Part shown: piece after piece, positions 1 to 6,129 of the stretch
Position numbering within the stretch: position 1 is the first letter of the stretch
How the letters are laid out: each line of letters begins with the position of its first letter
Origin: DALYJJ01 sp031969915
GTDB taxonomy: Bacteria > Acidobacteriota > Terriglobia > Bryobacterales > Bryobacteraceae
Reading direction: 5' to 3'
DNA: 6,206 bases
Assembly (NCBI GenBank): GCA_031969915.1
Contig: DALYJJ010000235.1
Span: forward strand, 1 to 6,206
The notes under the pieces: generated by a model
What the model was told of the DNA's origin: nothing
The model's input: the letters and a program-made list of their open reading frames with translations, nothing else
Database searches by the model: none
Made by a program: the position numbers and the translations under genes

Positions 1-864
1 GCGCAGTTATTCGCGCAACTGCTCGGCCGTAACCTGAGCCTTCCCCGCCGTCCGGTGTCCGATCCCGGCCGCCAGCTTCCCTTCTCTCCCAGCGACCTGG
101 AGGGACGGATCGGCGTGCGCGTGTTACCGGAGTGGATGGACGCCGTTGACGACCCCACGCAGAAGGAATGGCGCGGCCGGAAGTTGTTCGGGCACTATGA
201 GGCCGACATGGAAGGCGTGGCGCCGCAGCCCGTGGTACTGGTGGAGAAGGGGACGCTTAAGGACTACCTCCGGACCCGCCAGCCGGTGAAGGGCTTCGAG
301 GGTTCGAACGGCCGCGCGCGCCTGCCGGGCGCGTTCGGGTATCGGGCGGCGACCTTCGGAAACCTCTTCATCAAGGCCTCCCAAAGCGTTCCGCCGGACG
401 CCCTGAAGCGGAGGCTGATTGAGATGATCGGCCAACGCGGCAAGCCCTATGGAATTCTGGTCCGGAAACTGGATTTTCCCTCCACCGCGGGCGGAGAGGA
501 GTTGCAGCGGCTGGGAGCGCGCCTGCGCGCGGGCGGCGAGACGCGGCCCGTCAGCCCGCCGCTTCTCATCTACCGCGTCTATCCGGACGGGCGCGAGGAA
601 CTGGTGCGCGGCCTGCGCTTTCGCGGCTTGAACGTGCGCGCGCTGCGCGATATTGTGGCCGCCTCCAATACGGAAACCGTGTTCGACTATCTGGAAAACG
701 GCGCGCCCTGGGCGCTATCCGGCGCGGCCACTTACGTTTCGAACAACTCGGTGATCGCCCCCGGCCTCTTGTTCGACGACCTGGAGTTAGAGCGCGTGGA
801 AGAACAATGGCCGCGGCCACCCCTGGCGCCGCCGCCGCCGTTGACGCCCGTTGCCGCGCGCTGA
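1..864 (+). CDS. TldD/PmbA-family protein (metallopeptidase-like), C-terminal part; 5' end outside window
   Basis: The reading frame is open from base 1 to the TGA at 862-864 (287 residues), so the gene begins upstream; the GTG at base 55 is internal. The segment AQLFAQLLGRNLSLPRRPV, then VLPEWMDAVDDPTQ, GHYEADMEGV, PQPVVLVEKGTLKDYL and a late VIAPGLLFDDLELERVE match the C-terminal domain of TldD/PmbA (peptidase U62) proteins. In that family, TldD carries a zinc-binding HExxxH in its N-terminal half and TldD/TldE together cleave unfolded peptides, for example in microcin maturation. The part with any HExxxH lies outside the window, so catalytic competence cannot be judged. I see no cysteine in the visible part, whereas E. 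coli TldD has a C-terminal cysteine ligand; this could mean a TldE-like or divergent member. The protein ends in a proline-rich tail (PPLAPPPPLTP). The next gene starts six bases later, which suggests an operon. Confidence 0.85.
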   Translation, partial: AQLFAQLLGRNLSLPRRPVSDPGRQLPFSPSDLEGRIGVRVLPEWMDAVDDPTQKEWRGRKLFGHYEADMEGVAPQPVVLVEKGTLKDYLRTRQPVKGFEGSNGRARLPGAFGYRAATFGNLFIKASQSVPPDALKRRLIEMIGQRGKPYGILVRKLDFPSTAGGEELQRLGARLRAGGETRPVSPPLLIYRVYPDGREELVRGLRFRGLNVRALRDIVAASNTETVFDYLENGAPWALSGAATYVSNNSVIAPGLLFDDLELERVEEQWPRPPLAPPPPLTPVAAR

Positions 865-870
865 TCGCCC

Positions 871-3189
871 ATGGGGATCCTCGGCCGCAACGTTTTCCGC
901 GAAATTGTATCCAGCGCGGTTCTCGGCTCGCTGCTGTTCACGTTCGTCCTGTTTCTCCAGCGCTTGGGCAAGTTATTCGAAATGCTGGTGCGCTCCTCCG
1001 CGCCGCCGCAGACCGTCGGTTACTTATTCCTGCTGATTCTGCCGCCCGTCCTGACGCTGACCATTCCCATCGGCGTGCTGGTGGGCGTGTTGATTGCCCT
1101 CAGCCGGATGTCCAGCGACGGCGAGGTAGTGGCGATGCGGGCGGCGGGCGTGCCGAGCCGGAGGCTGGCGGTCCCGGTGCTGCTCTTTGCCACCGCGGGC
1201 ATGAGCGTGGCGGGCGCCTGTTCGCTCTGGCTCACGCCCTGGGCGACACGCGAGACCTTCCGGGTCTTGAACCAGTTGATCTCCGCGCAACTCACCGCGG
1301 AGATCCTGCCCCGGGTCTTCTCCGAGCAGTTCCCGAACACGATCCTCTACGTGGGTGACGTGATTCCCAGCGATCCGGTGCGCTGGCGCAAAGTATTCAT
1401 CGCGGACTTCACGGAAAAGAAGAAAGGCCCCCAGGAGAGCGGCGAGGGACCCCGCATCACCGTTGCTTCGGAGACCGTGGCCGTCGCCGACATCGCGCGG
1501 AACGCCTTGCAGCTTTCCATGACCGACGCCAGTTCGCATGAGGCCGGATTGGACGTCGCCGAGTACTACAGCTCCCAGAGCCGGCACATGGACCAGGTGC
1601 TCGCGGCGCGGGAGCGGGACGAGTTGCGGCCCAAGGAGGCGATGGCGATCGACACCATTCCGCTGCTTCGGGCGCCTCGCGACTCGGTGGAGGAGCGGAT
1701 CGAGTTGCACACCCGTTTCGCGCGGCCGGCCGCCTGCTTTCTGTTCGCTCTGATCGCCATCCCGCTGGGTATCGGCACGCGGAAGGCGGGTAAGTCGCTC
1801 GCCTTCGTACTTACGGTTGTCCTGGGATTTGGTTACTACATGGGCTTCGTCAGCCTGGTGGGGCTCGCGCAGAAGGGCACGCTCCCCGCCTGGCTCGCGG
1901 TGTGGCTTCCCAACCTGGTCTACCTGGCCGCCGCGGCCGCCCTGTTCGCGCGCCTCGACAGCGCGCGGGAGCCGAGGCTCCTGCCCGCGATGCAAGCGGC
2001 CGCCGAGGCGCTGGCCGCGCGCCTCCGCAGCGTCCTCCCCACCGAACCGGCCTCCGCCCCCCGCCTGGCGCCCGGGTCCCGTTGGTTCCTCCTGCCGCAG
2101 GTCGTGGACGCCTATGTCCTGCGGCTTTTCTGTTTCTATTTCGGCGTTCTGCTCGCCAGCTTCGTGTTGATGACTCTGGTGTACAACTTCTTCGAGTTAC
2201 TCGGGGATATCGTCAAGAACCAGATCCCGATGGCCAAGGTGGCCCGCTATTTCTTCTTCCTGACCCCGAAGCTGCTCTACGATTCCACGCCCATGAGCGT
2301 GTTGGTGGCGGTGCTCGTGACATTCGGCATCCTCGCCAAGAACAATGAAGTGACCGCTTTCAAGGCCTGCGGCGTAAGCCTTCATCGCCTGGCGCTTCCC
2401 GTCTTCGTCATGACCGCCCTCCTGAGCGGCGGTCTCTTCGCGTTCGATCACTACATCGTTCCGGAGGCGAACCGCATTCAGGACGCGCTGCGGGCGGAGA
2501 TCAAGGGACGCGCCGTGCAAACTTACTTGAATCCGGCACGGCGCTTCATCCTCAACGACAAGGAGGCTCGGATCTACTATTACAAGTACCTGGACGCCTC
2601 GGAGCAGATCATGGGCGGCGTCCAGGTCTTCGAGTTAGTCCCCCAGACGTACCGCTTGCGGCGGCACATCTCGGCCGAGCGCGCCCGCTGGGAACCGTCG
2701 ATGAACGCCTGGATCTTCCAGAATGGCTGGTCGCGCGAGTTTCAGGGCCTGCGCGACACCTTCCACGATTTCCGGCTGGGCACCGCGACGTTCCGCGAGC
2801 TATCCGAGCCGCCCTCGTACTTCCTGCGGGAATTGAAGCAGGACAAACAGATGAACTTCCAGGAACTGGCCGGCTACATTCGCGACTTACAGCAGAGCGG
2901 ATTCGACACGATCAGTCTCCAGGTGCAGTACCACAAGAAGTTCGCCGTGCCGCTCTTCGCGTTAATCATGGCCATGATCTCAGTGCCCTTCGCCTTCCTG
3001 GCGGGCAACCGTGGAGCGATGGCGGGCGTGGGAATCAGCTTCGGCATCGCCATCGCCTATTGGACGGTGAGCATCCTCTTCGAGCAGATCGGCAAGGTGA
3101 ACCAGTTGCCCGCGGTGCTCGCCGCCTGGTCGCCGGACGCTTTGTTTTCCCTGAGCGGGCTGTACTTGTTGTCCCGGCTGCGGACCTGA
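871..3189 (+). CDS. Fused LptF-LptG family permease (LPS export ABC transporter), 772 aa
   Basis: The protein contains two successive LptF/LptG (YjgP/YjgQ) units; single family members are about 360 residues. Unit 1 has hydrophobic segments near 15-35, 50-80 and 100-122, a soluble region to about 280, and three more segments near 286-305, 311-333 and 337-362. The family signature ERIELHTRFARP...IPLGIGTRKAG precedes and spans its fourth segment. After a charged, Ala/Pro-rich linker (about 363-410) the pattern repeats: segments near 412-445, 455-490 and 505-527, a soluble region to about 690, then FAVPLFALIMAMISVPFAF and two final segments. In separate form LptF and LptG pair with the LptB ATPase, and their periplasmic jellyroll domains pass LPS to LptC/LptA. 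Here one chain could supply both halves. ATG 871 is the only sensible start, because the same frame is closed by TGA at 862. I see no Shine-Dalgarno, so coupling to the upstream gene is plausible. Which half is F and which is G was not resolved. Confidence 0.93.
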   Translation: MGILGRNVFREIVSSAVLGSLLFTFVLFLQRLGKLFEMLVRSSAPPQTVGYLFLLILPPVLTLTIPIGVLVGVLIALSRMSSDGEVVAMRAAGVPSRRLAVPVLLFATAGMSVAGACSLWLTPWATRETFRVLNQLISAQLTAEILPRVFSEQFPNTILYVGDVIPSDPVRWRKVFIADFTEKKKGPQESGEGPRITVASETVAVADIARNALQLSMTDASSHEAGLDVAEYYSSQSRHMDQVLAARERDELRPKEAMAIDTIPLLRAPRDSVEERIELHTRFARPAACFLFALIAIPLGIGTRKAGKSLAFVLTVVLGFGYYMGFVSLVGLAQKGTLPAWLAVWLPNLVYLAAAAALFARLDSAREPRLLPAMQAAAEALAARLRSVLPTEPASAPRLAPGSRWFLLPQVVDAYVLRLFCFYFGVLLASFVLMTLVYNFFELLGDIVKNQIPMAKVARYFFFLTPKLLYDSTPMSVLVAVLVTFGILAKNNEVTAFKACGVSLHRLALPVFVMTALLSGGLFAFDHYIVPEANRIQDALRAEIKGRAVQTYLNPARRFILNDKEARIYYYKYLDASEQIMGGVQVFELVPQTYRLRRHISAERARWEPSMNAWIFQNGWSREFQGLRDTFHDFRLGTATFRELSEPPSYFLRELKQDKQMNFQELAGYIRDLQQSGFDTISLQVQYHKKFAVPLFALIMAMISVPFAFLAGNRGAMAGVGISFGIAIAYWTVSILFEQIGKVNQLPAVLAAWSPDALFSLSGLYLLSRLRT

Positions 3190-3190
3190 C

Positions 3191-3206
3191 GCCGGCAACT
3201 CCCGGC
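3191..3206. terminator. Small hairpin between convergent stop codons (weak terminator candidate)
   Basis: GCCGG (3191-3195) and CCGGC (3202-3206) can pair around a six-base loop, CAACTC. This nearly fills the 16-base gap between the permease stop (3187-3189) and the aldolase stop (3206-3208). The stem is only five GC pairs and no T-run follows on either strand, so it is at best a weak or Rho-assisted stop point. No better terminator is visible for either gene. Confidence 0.2.
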
Positions 3207-4057
3207 TACCGTTCCGAGCCTTCCGTCGGCGCGACGCCCTTCTTCGCCTCCGGCGCCGCCCCGCTCAACGCCACCTTCACGCCGGTCCGGATCAGCGAGA
3301 CTTCCGACGGCCCCTGGAAGAACAAGTACCCCGGCCGCGTCCCTTTCCACGCCAGGGGACCGGCCAGTTTCTTGCCCGCCTTCGTCACCGCCCGCTCTAC
3401 TTCTTTCACCAGCGCTTCGTACGGAGCGTCGCCCTGCTTGTAGCCAGAGAAGCTGCTCAGGTCGGTGCTCGCCACGAAAACCACATCCACGCCCGGCGTG
3501 TTGGCGATGTCCGCCGCGATGCGCACGCCTTCGGGCGATTCGATCATCGCCACCACCATCATGTTGTCGTTCGCCGCCTGCCGGTAATCGGCGCCCCACA
3601 TCGCACCGTACTGCCCGGCGCCCTGACTCCGCTTGCCGAGCGGCGGATACTTGGCGAACTTCACCGCGTTGCGCACCTTCTGCACGTCCTCCACCATGGG
3701 CACAATAATGCCCACCGCGCCCAGGTCGGCGGCTTTCTGAATGTCGCCCTCGGTCGCGTCCGGAACCCGCACGAATGGCATCGCCGGCGCACCCTTGCAG
3801 GCCATCACCATGTGGGCCACGTCCTGGTAGCTCAGCGGGCTGTGCTGCATCTCGATCCACAGGAAATCGAATCCAGCGTTCGCCATCGCGCAGTAGGTGT
3901 CGGGGTCCGGAACCTGCACCGTCCCTCCCACCACCGGCTTGCCTTCGGCCAGCTTGAGCTTGACGGTGTTGAACACGCGCGGGGAAGTCTGTGCTTCCGC
4001 CGCGGCGGAGAGCAACAAGAGTGCGCCCAGTGTCTGGAAGGCGTGAATCGTTCGCAT
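3206..4057 (-). CDS. Exported HpcH/HpaI aldolase-family protein, 283 aa
   Basis: The fold is that of class II (metal-dependent) pyruvate aldolases of the HpcH/HpaI (2,4-dihydroxyhept-2-ene-1,7-dioate aldolase) family. Recognisable blocks are PDPDTYCAMANAGFDFLWIEMQHSPLS, PFVRVPD, GAVGIIVPMVED, KYPPLGKRSQG, AMIESPEG and FVASTDLSSFSGY. His72 and Arg97 are 25 residues apart, as are catalytic His45 and Arg70 in E. coli HpaI; the metal ligands Glu173 and Asp199 keep the 26-residue spacing of Glu149 and Asp175. The residue at the Asp42 position is Glu69. Unusually for this normally cytosolic family, the N-terminus looks like a signal peptide (MRTIHAF, LGALLLLSAAA, likely cut after AEA). The ATG at 4057 is supported by GAAGGAG five bases upstream. 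Longer in-frame starts (to 4375) would run antisense into the aquaporin and were rejected. The substrate is unknown. The gene is convergent with the permease and divergent from the aquaporin. Confidence 0.88.
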   Translation of the reverse strand: MRTIHAFQTLGALLLLSAAAEAQTSPRVFNTVKLKLAEGKPVVGGTVQVPDPDTYCAMANAGFDFLWIEMQHSPLSYQDVAHMVMACKGAPAMPFVRVPDATEGDIQKAADLGAVGIIVPMVEDVQKVRNAVKFAKYPPLGKRSQGAGQYGAMWGADYRQAANDNMMVVAMIESPEGVRIAADIANTPGVDVVFVASTDLSSFSGYKQGDAPYEALVKEVERAVTKAGKKLAGPLAWKGTRPGYLFFQGPSEVSLIRTGVKVALSGAAPEAKKGVAPTEGSER

Positions 4058-4062
4058 GGCGG

Positions 4063-4069
4063 CTCCTTC
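4063..4069 (-). promoter_or_regulatory. Ribosome binding site of the exported aldolase
   Basis: On the minus strand GAAGGAG lies five bases before the ATG at 4057-4055. This strong Shine-Dalgarno fixes the start just ahead of the signal peptide, so the export signal is not an artefact of choosing too long a reading frame. Confidence 0.75.
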
Positions 4070-4146
4070 GTTCCGCTCAGTATCGCTCTTTCCGCGCCAC
4101 CGGCGAAAGGCTCGCGTACGGGTACCGGGCGCGGGGCTCGGTGAGC

Positions 4147-4152
4147 TATAGT
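4147..4152 (+). promoter_or_regulatory. Possible -10 box for the aquaporin gene
   Basis: TATAGT matches five of six bases of the sigma-70 -10 consensus. It lies about 48 bases ahead of the GTG start, inside the 142-base spacer (4058-4199) between the divergent aldolase and aquaporin genes. No convincing -35 box stands 16-18 bases upstream, so this is tentative. I see no clear promoter for the aldolase, and no operator repeat or riboswitch in the spacer. Confidence 0.25.
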
Positions 4153-4184
4153 GGGAGCCGCTCTGGTGGAGGGGTCGGAAGAAC

Positions 4185-4190
4185 GGGAGG
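4185..4190 (+). promoter_or_regulatory. Ribosome binding site of the aquaporin
   Basis: GGGAGG is nine bases upstream of the GTG at 4200. It supports a GTG start for the aquaporin and places the first membrane segment normally, at about residue 8. Confidence 0.6.
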
Positions 4191-4199
4191 ACCGGGTCC

Positions 4200-4895
4200 G
4201 TGTCCATTTCAAAAAAAGCGGCAGCGGAGTTCTTCGGAACGTTCTGGCTCGTATTCGGGGGATGCGGCAGCGCCGTGCTGGCGGCGGCATTTCCAGAGGT
4301 CGGCATTGGTCTGTTGGGCGTGTCACTGGCCTTCGGCCTGACCGTACTGACCATGGCGTATGCGATCGGGCACATCTCGGGTTGTCATCTGAATCCCGCC
4401 GTATCGGTGGGCCTGCTGGTGGGCGGGCGGTTCCCGGCGAAGGAACTGGTTCCTTATGTGATCGCCCAGGTCCTGGGCGGCATCGCCGGAGCCGGCGTGC
4501 TGTGGGTGATCGCCAGCGGGAAGGCCGGATTCGACCTGGCGGGCGGGTTCGCTTCGAACGGCTTCGGCGCGCATTCGCCCGGCCAGTATTCGATGATCGC
4601 CTGCCTGACGGCGGAGGTCGTCTTGACCTTCTTCTTTCTGATGGTGATCCTCGGGGCCACGGACCGGCGCGCTCCCGCGGGCTTCGCGCCGCTGCCCATC
4701 GGCCTGTGCCTCACGCTCATCCACTTGATCGGAATCCCGGTCACCAACCTCTCGGTGAATCCGGCTCGCAGCACCGGACCGGCGGTATTCGTGGGCGGCT
4801 GGGCACTGGAGCAGTTGTGGCTGTTCTGGGTGGCCCCTCTGATCGGCGCGGCGATCGCCGGCGTGGTCTACCCGATGATCGCGAAAGAGGACTGA
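4200..4895 (+). CDS. aqpZ: Aquaporin Z-type water channel, 231 aa
   Basis: This is an inner-membrane channel of the MIP family with the usual length and six membrane spans. Both half-helix NPA motifs are present: HLNPAVS (NPA at 65-67) and SVNPARS (NPA at 187-189). The region LIHLIGIPVTNLSVNPARSTG and the C-terminal GGWALEQLWLFWV closely follow E. coli AqpZ, pointing to a water-selective channel, not a glycerol facilitator. Of the AqpZ aromatic/arginine filter (Phe43, His174, Thr183, Arg189), Phe45, His175 and Arg190 are kept, but the Thr183 position is Leu184. FGGCGSAVLA near residue 22 resembles the AqpZ region with Cys20. Translation starts at GTG 4200 behind GGGAGG. The gene stands alone, divergent from the aldolase and convergent with the DUF4159 gene, whose stop is 19 bases away. 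A role in osmotic water flux is inferred from the family. Confidence 0.95.
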   Translation: MSISKKAAAEFFGTFWLVFGGCGSAVLAAAFPEVGIGLLGVSLAFGLTVLTMAYAIGHISGCHLNPAVSVGLLVGGRFPAKELVPYVIAQVLGGIAGAGVLWVIASGKAGFDLAGGFASNGFGAHSPGQYSMIACLTAEVVLTFFFLMVILGATDRRAPAGFAPLPIGLCLTLIHLIGIPVTNLSVNPARSTGPAVFVGGWALEQLWLFWVAPLIGAAIAGVVYPMIAKED

Positions 4896-4919
4896 GCGCC
4901 GGGTGCCCGCGCGCTCAGT
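4891..4919. terminator. Inverted repeat carrying both convergent stop codons (bidirectional terminator candidate)
   Basis: ACTGAGCGC (4891-4899) is the exact reverse complement of GCGCTCAGT (4911-4919). Inside it, CGG and CCG can extend the stem with one bulged C (4910) and a four-base loop (GTGC). The aquaporin stop TGA (4893-4895) is in the left arm, and the DUF4159 stop (4917-4915, minus strand) is in the right arm. The stem is GC-rich and reads the same on both strands, as expected for a shared terminator between convergent genes. There is no T-run on either side, so intrinsic termination would be non-canonical. Confidence 0.45.
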
Positions 4920-5751
4920 GCGTCATCGCATAGAGCACGTAGTTCACGCCCACGCGTAATCCCAACGCGGAGTACTTCTCCGGGTAGCGCGGATCGTCCG
5001 CGAGTTGCCAGGAGTCGCCCAGGTCCGAGTTGAACGCCATCGCCACCACCACCCGGCCCTTCTCGTCGCGGATGCCGCGCCAGGAGGCCACCATCCCGTC
5101 GGCGCGATACGGCTTGCTCGCGTCCCGCAGCATCGAGCGGAAGTTCCCCACCTGCCCCCGTTCGTCGAGATCGTAGACGACGTGAAAGATCGGGTCGTCA
5201 TCCGGAATCTCGATCACCGCGCGGCCGGGCAGGATCTTGTCCATGCCGGCCTTGAACGCGGCCCACTCCTCGGTGCCGAAGAAACTGTCGCACACCAGGA
5301 AGCCGCCGCGCCGAAGATATTCGCGGATCCTGGCCGCCTGCTCATCCGTCAGGTCCCACGCGCTGGGCATGCCCACATAGAGAAACGGCCAGTTGAAGAT
5401 ATCGTCCCCGTCGTCCGGGTTGATCGGCTGCTCCACGCTGCGCACGTCGATCCGTGTCAGCCGCCGCAGCGCGGCCGCGAAAAAGCGGTCGCCCTTCGGA
5501 TAATCCACCGTCCAGCTCGCCCGCCCCTGCCGCCAGTCTCCACCACCCATTCCGCCCCGTCCGCCCCGGCGTCCCGGATACATCAACCGGCCGAACACAA
5601 ACTCCGCTTTCCGTTGATAATCGGCTGGCAGAGGCAGATCGTCGTAACCCTCCATCGCCGGATACACGCGAAACTCGCGTTGCAGCGCGGGCAGCGCAAT
5701 CACTGCCGCCAGCACTCCCGCCGCCGCTCCCAGCGCCTGTCGTAGGGTCAC
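4915..5751 (-). CDS. DUF4159 domain protein with N-terminal signal or anchor, 278 aa
   Basis: After a hydrophobic stretch (about residues 6-23, LGAAAGVLAAVIALPAL), the body matches the DUF4159 pattern: AEFVFGRLMYPG, SWTVDYPKGDRFFAAALRRLT, NWPFLYVG, LREYLRRGGFLVCDSFFG-like text (REYLRRGGFLVCD at about 143-155), and a closing GLRVGVNYVLYAMTH. The biochemical role of DUF4159 is not established; the fold is usually grouped with glutamine-amidotransferase-like domains, and no catalytic Cys-His-Glu set is assignable here. A short Arg/Gly-rich insert (RRGGRGGMGGG, 61-71) interrupts the N-terminal part. The GTG at 5751 is the only usable start because an in-frame TAG lies three codons upstream (5760-5758). 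The nearest GGGAGG (5774-5769) is 17 bases away, too far to be a typical ribosome site. The gene is convergent with the aquaporin and divergent from the EF-hand gene. Export to the periplasm or membrane anchoring is inferred. Confidence 0.85.
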   Translation of the reverse strand: MTLRQALGAAAGVLAAVIALPALQREFRVYPAMEGYDDLPLPADYQRKAEFVFGRLMYPGRRGGRGGMGGGDWRQGRASWTVDYPKGDRFFAAALRRLTRIDVRSVEQPINPDDGDDIFNWPFLYVGMPSAWDLTDEQAARIREYLRRGGFLVCDSFFGTEEWAAFKAGMDKILPGRAVIEIPDDDPIFHVVYDLDERGQVGNFRSMLRDASKPYRADGMVASWRGIRDEKGRVVVAMAFNSDLGDSWQLADDPRYPEKYSALGLRVGVNYVLYAMTH

Positions 5752-5792
5752 CGAGTGCTACGGCGCGTCCTCCCGCCGCCCTGGTTACGGCC

Positions 5793-5821
5793 TTCCCACG
5801 GATGGAGTTTAAGAGTATGTT
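5793..5821 (+). promoter_or_regulatory. Possible sigma-70-like promoter for the EF-hand gene
   Basis: TTCCCA (5793-5798) and TATGTT (5816-5821) are separated by 17 bases, each with four of six consensus bases, in a locally AT-richer stretch of the 127-base spacer (5752-5878) between divergent genes. The predicted transcript would begin near 5828, about 50-60 bases before the start codon. The matches are modest and could be chance. No Shine-Dalgarno is clear ahead of the start. I see no minus-strand promoter I would defend. Confidence 0.25.
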
Positions 5822-5900
5822 AAGAAGATCTTCCACGCATAACCGGGAGTCTGGGGCGTTCGTCTTGCCCTGACAGCCATGTCATCCATGAACAGGTTCA

Positions 5901-5969
5901 CGTTGCTTTCCGTAGCGCTGCTTGCCTCCGCCGCTCCGGTGGTGGCAAGCAGCGCTACGGAAAGCAACG
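5901..5969. repeat. Perfect 26-bp inverted repeat with 17-base spacer in the signal-peptide region
   Basis: The left arm (5901-5926, beginning CGTTGCTTTCCG) and right arm (5944-5969, ending CGGAAAGCAACG) are exact reverse complements over 26 bases. After one T-T mismatch, the spacer continues the stem with CCGCC against GGTGG (one G-U pair in RNA), leaving a five-base loop, GCTCC. A folded strand would form a very stable hairpin of about 31 pairs, starting 22 bases after ATG 5879. No T-run follows and the repeat lies inside coding sequence, so it is not a terminator. The right arm contains the 17 bases that put the downstream domain out of frame. Confidence 0.97.
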
Positions 5970-6129
5970 GCCGGGCGGCCCGCAGCAGGAACTCAAGCTC
6001 GTCGAGAAGTATGACCGGGACGGCAACGGCTGGCTGGACGGCGAGGAACGCAAGGCAGCGCGGGCGGAAATCGCCTCCCAGCCGCGCCGCGGTCCGTTCG
6101 GACGCGGCGGTCGCGGCGGGCGTCCCGAG

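Noticed and set aside
1024..1995. Long open frame (323 codons) on the minus strand
   Set aside because: It lies wholly antisense to the permease; its product is Arg/Gly/His-rich with no recognisable motif, as expected from a GC-rich shadow frame.
3057..3860. Minus-strand frame of 267 codons across the permease end and the aldolase
   Set aside because: It overlaps the well-supported aldolase in another frame, and its Arg/Gly-rich text matches no family I know.
4058..4375. N-terminal extension of the aldolase by 106 codons
   Set aside because: It would run antisense into the aquaporin and bury the signal peptide; the ATG at 4057 has a strong ribosome site.
4151..4933. Plus-strand frame of 260 codons over the aquaporin
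   Set aside because: The aquaporin frame has both NPA motifs and a ribosome site; this one is a GC-rich shadow.
5005..5745. Plus-strand frame of 246 codons antisense to the DUF4159 gene
   Set aside because: His/Arg/Pro-rich composition, no motif, and it mirrors a gene with recognisable domain blocks.
5824..5833. Palindrome GAAGATCTTC in the divergent spacer, considered as an operator
   Set aside because: Ten bases with no spacer and no second copy; too short to claim a regulator site.
5901..5969. Intrinsic terminator or transposon end as explanation for the inverted repeat
   Set aside because: No T-run follows, it sits within the coding start, and there is no transposase or target-site duplication nearby.
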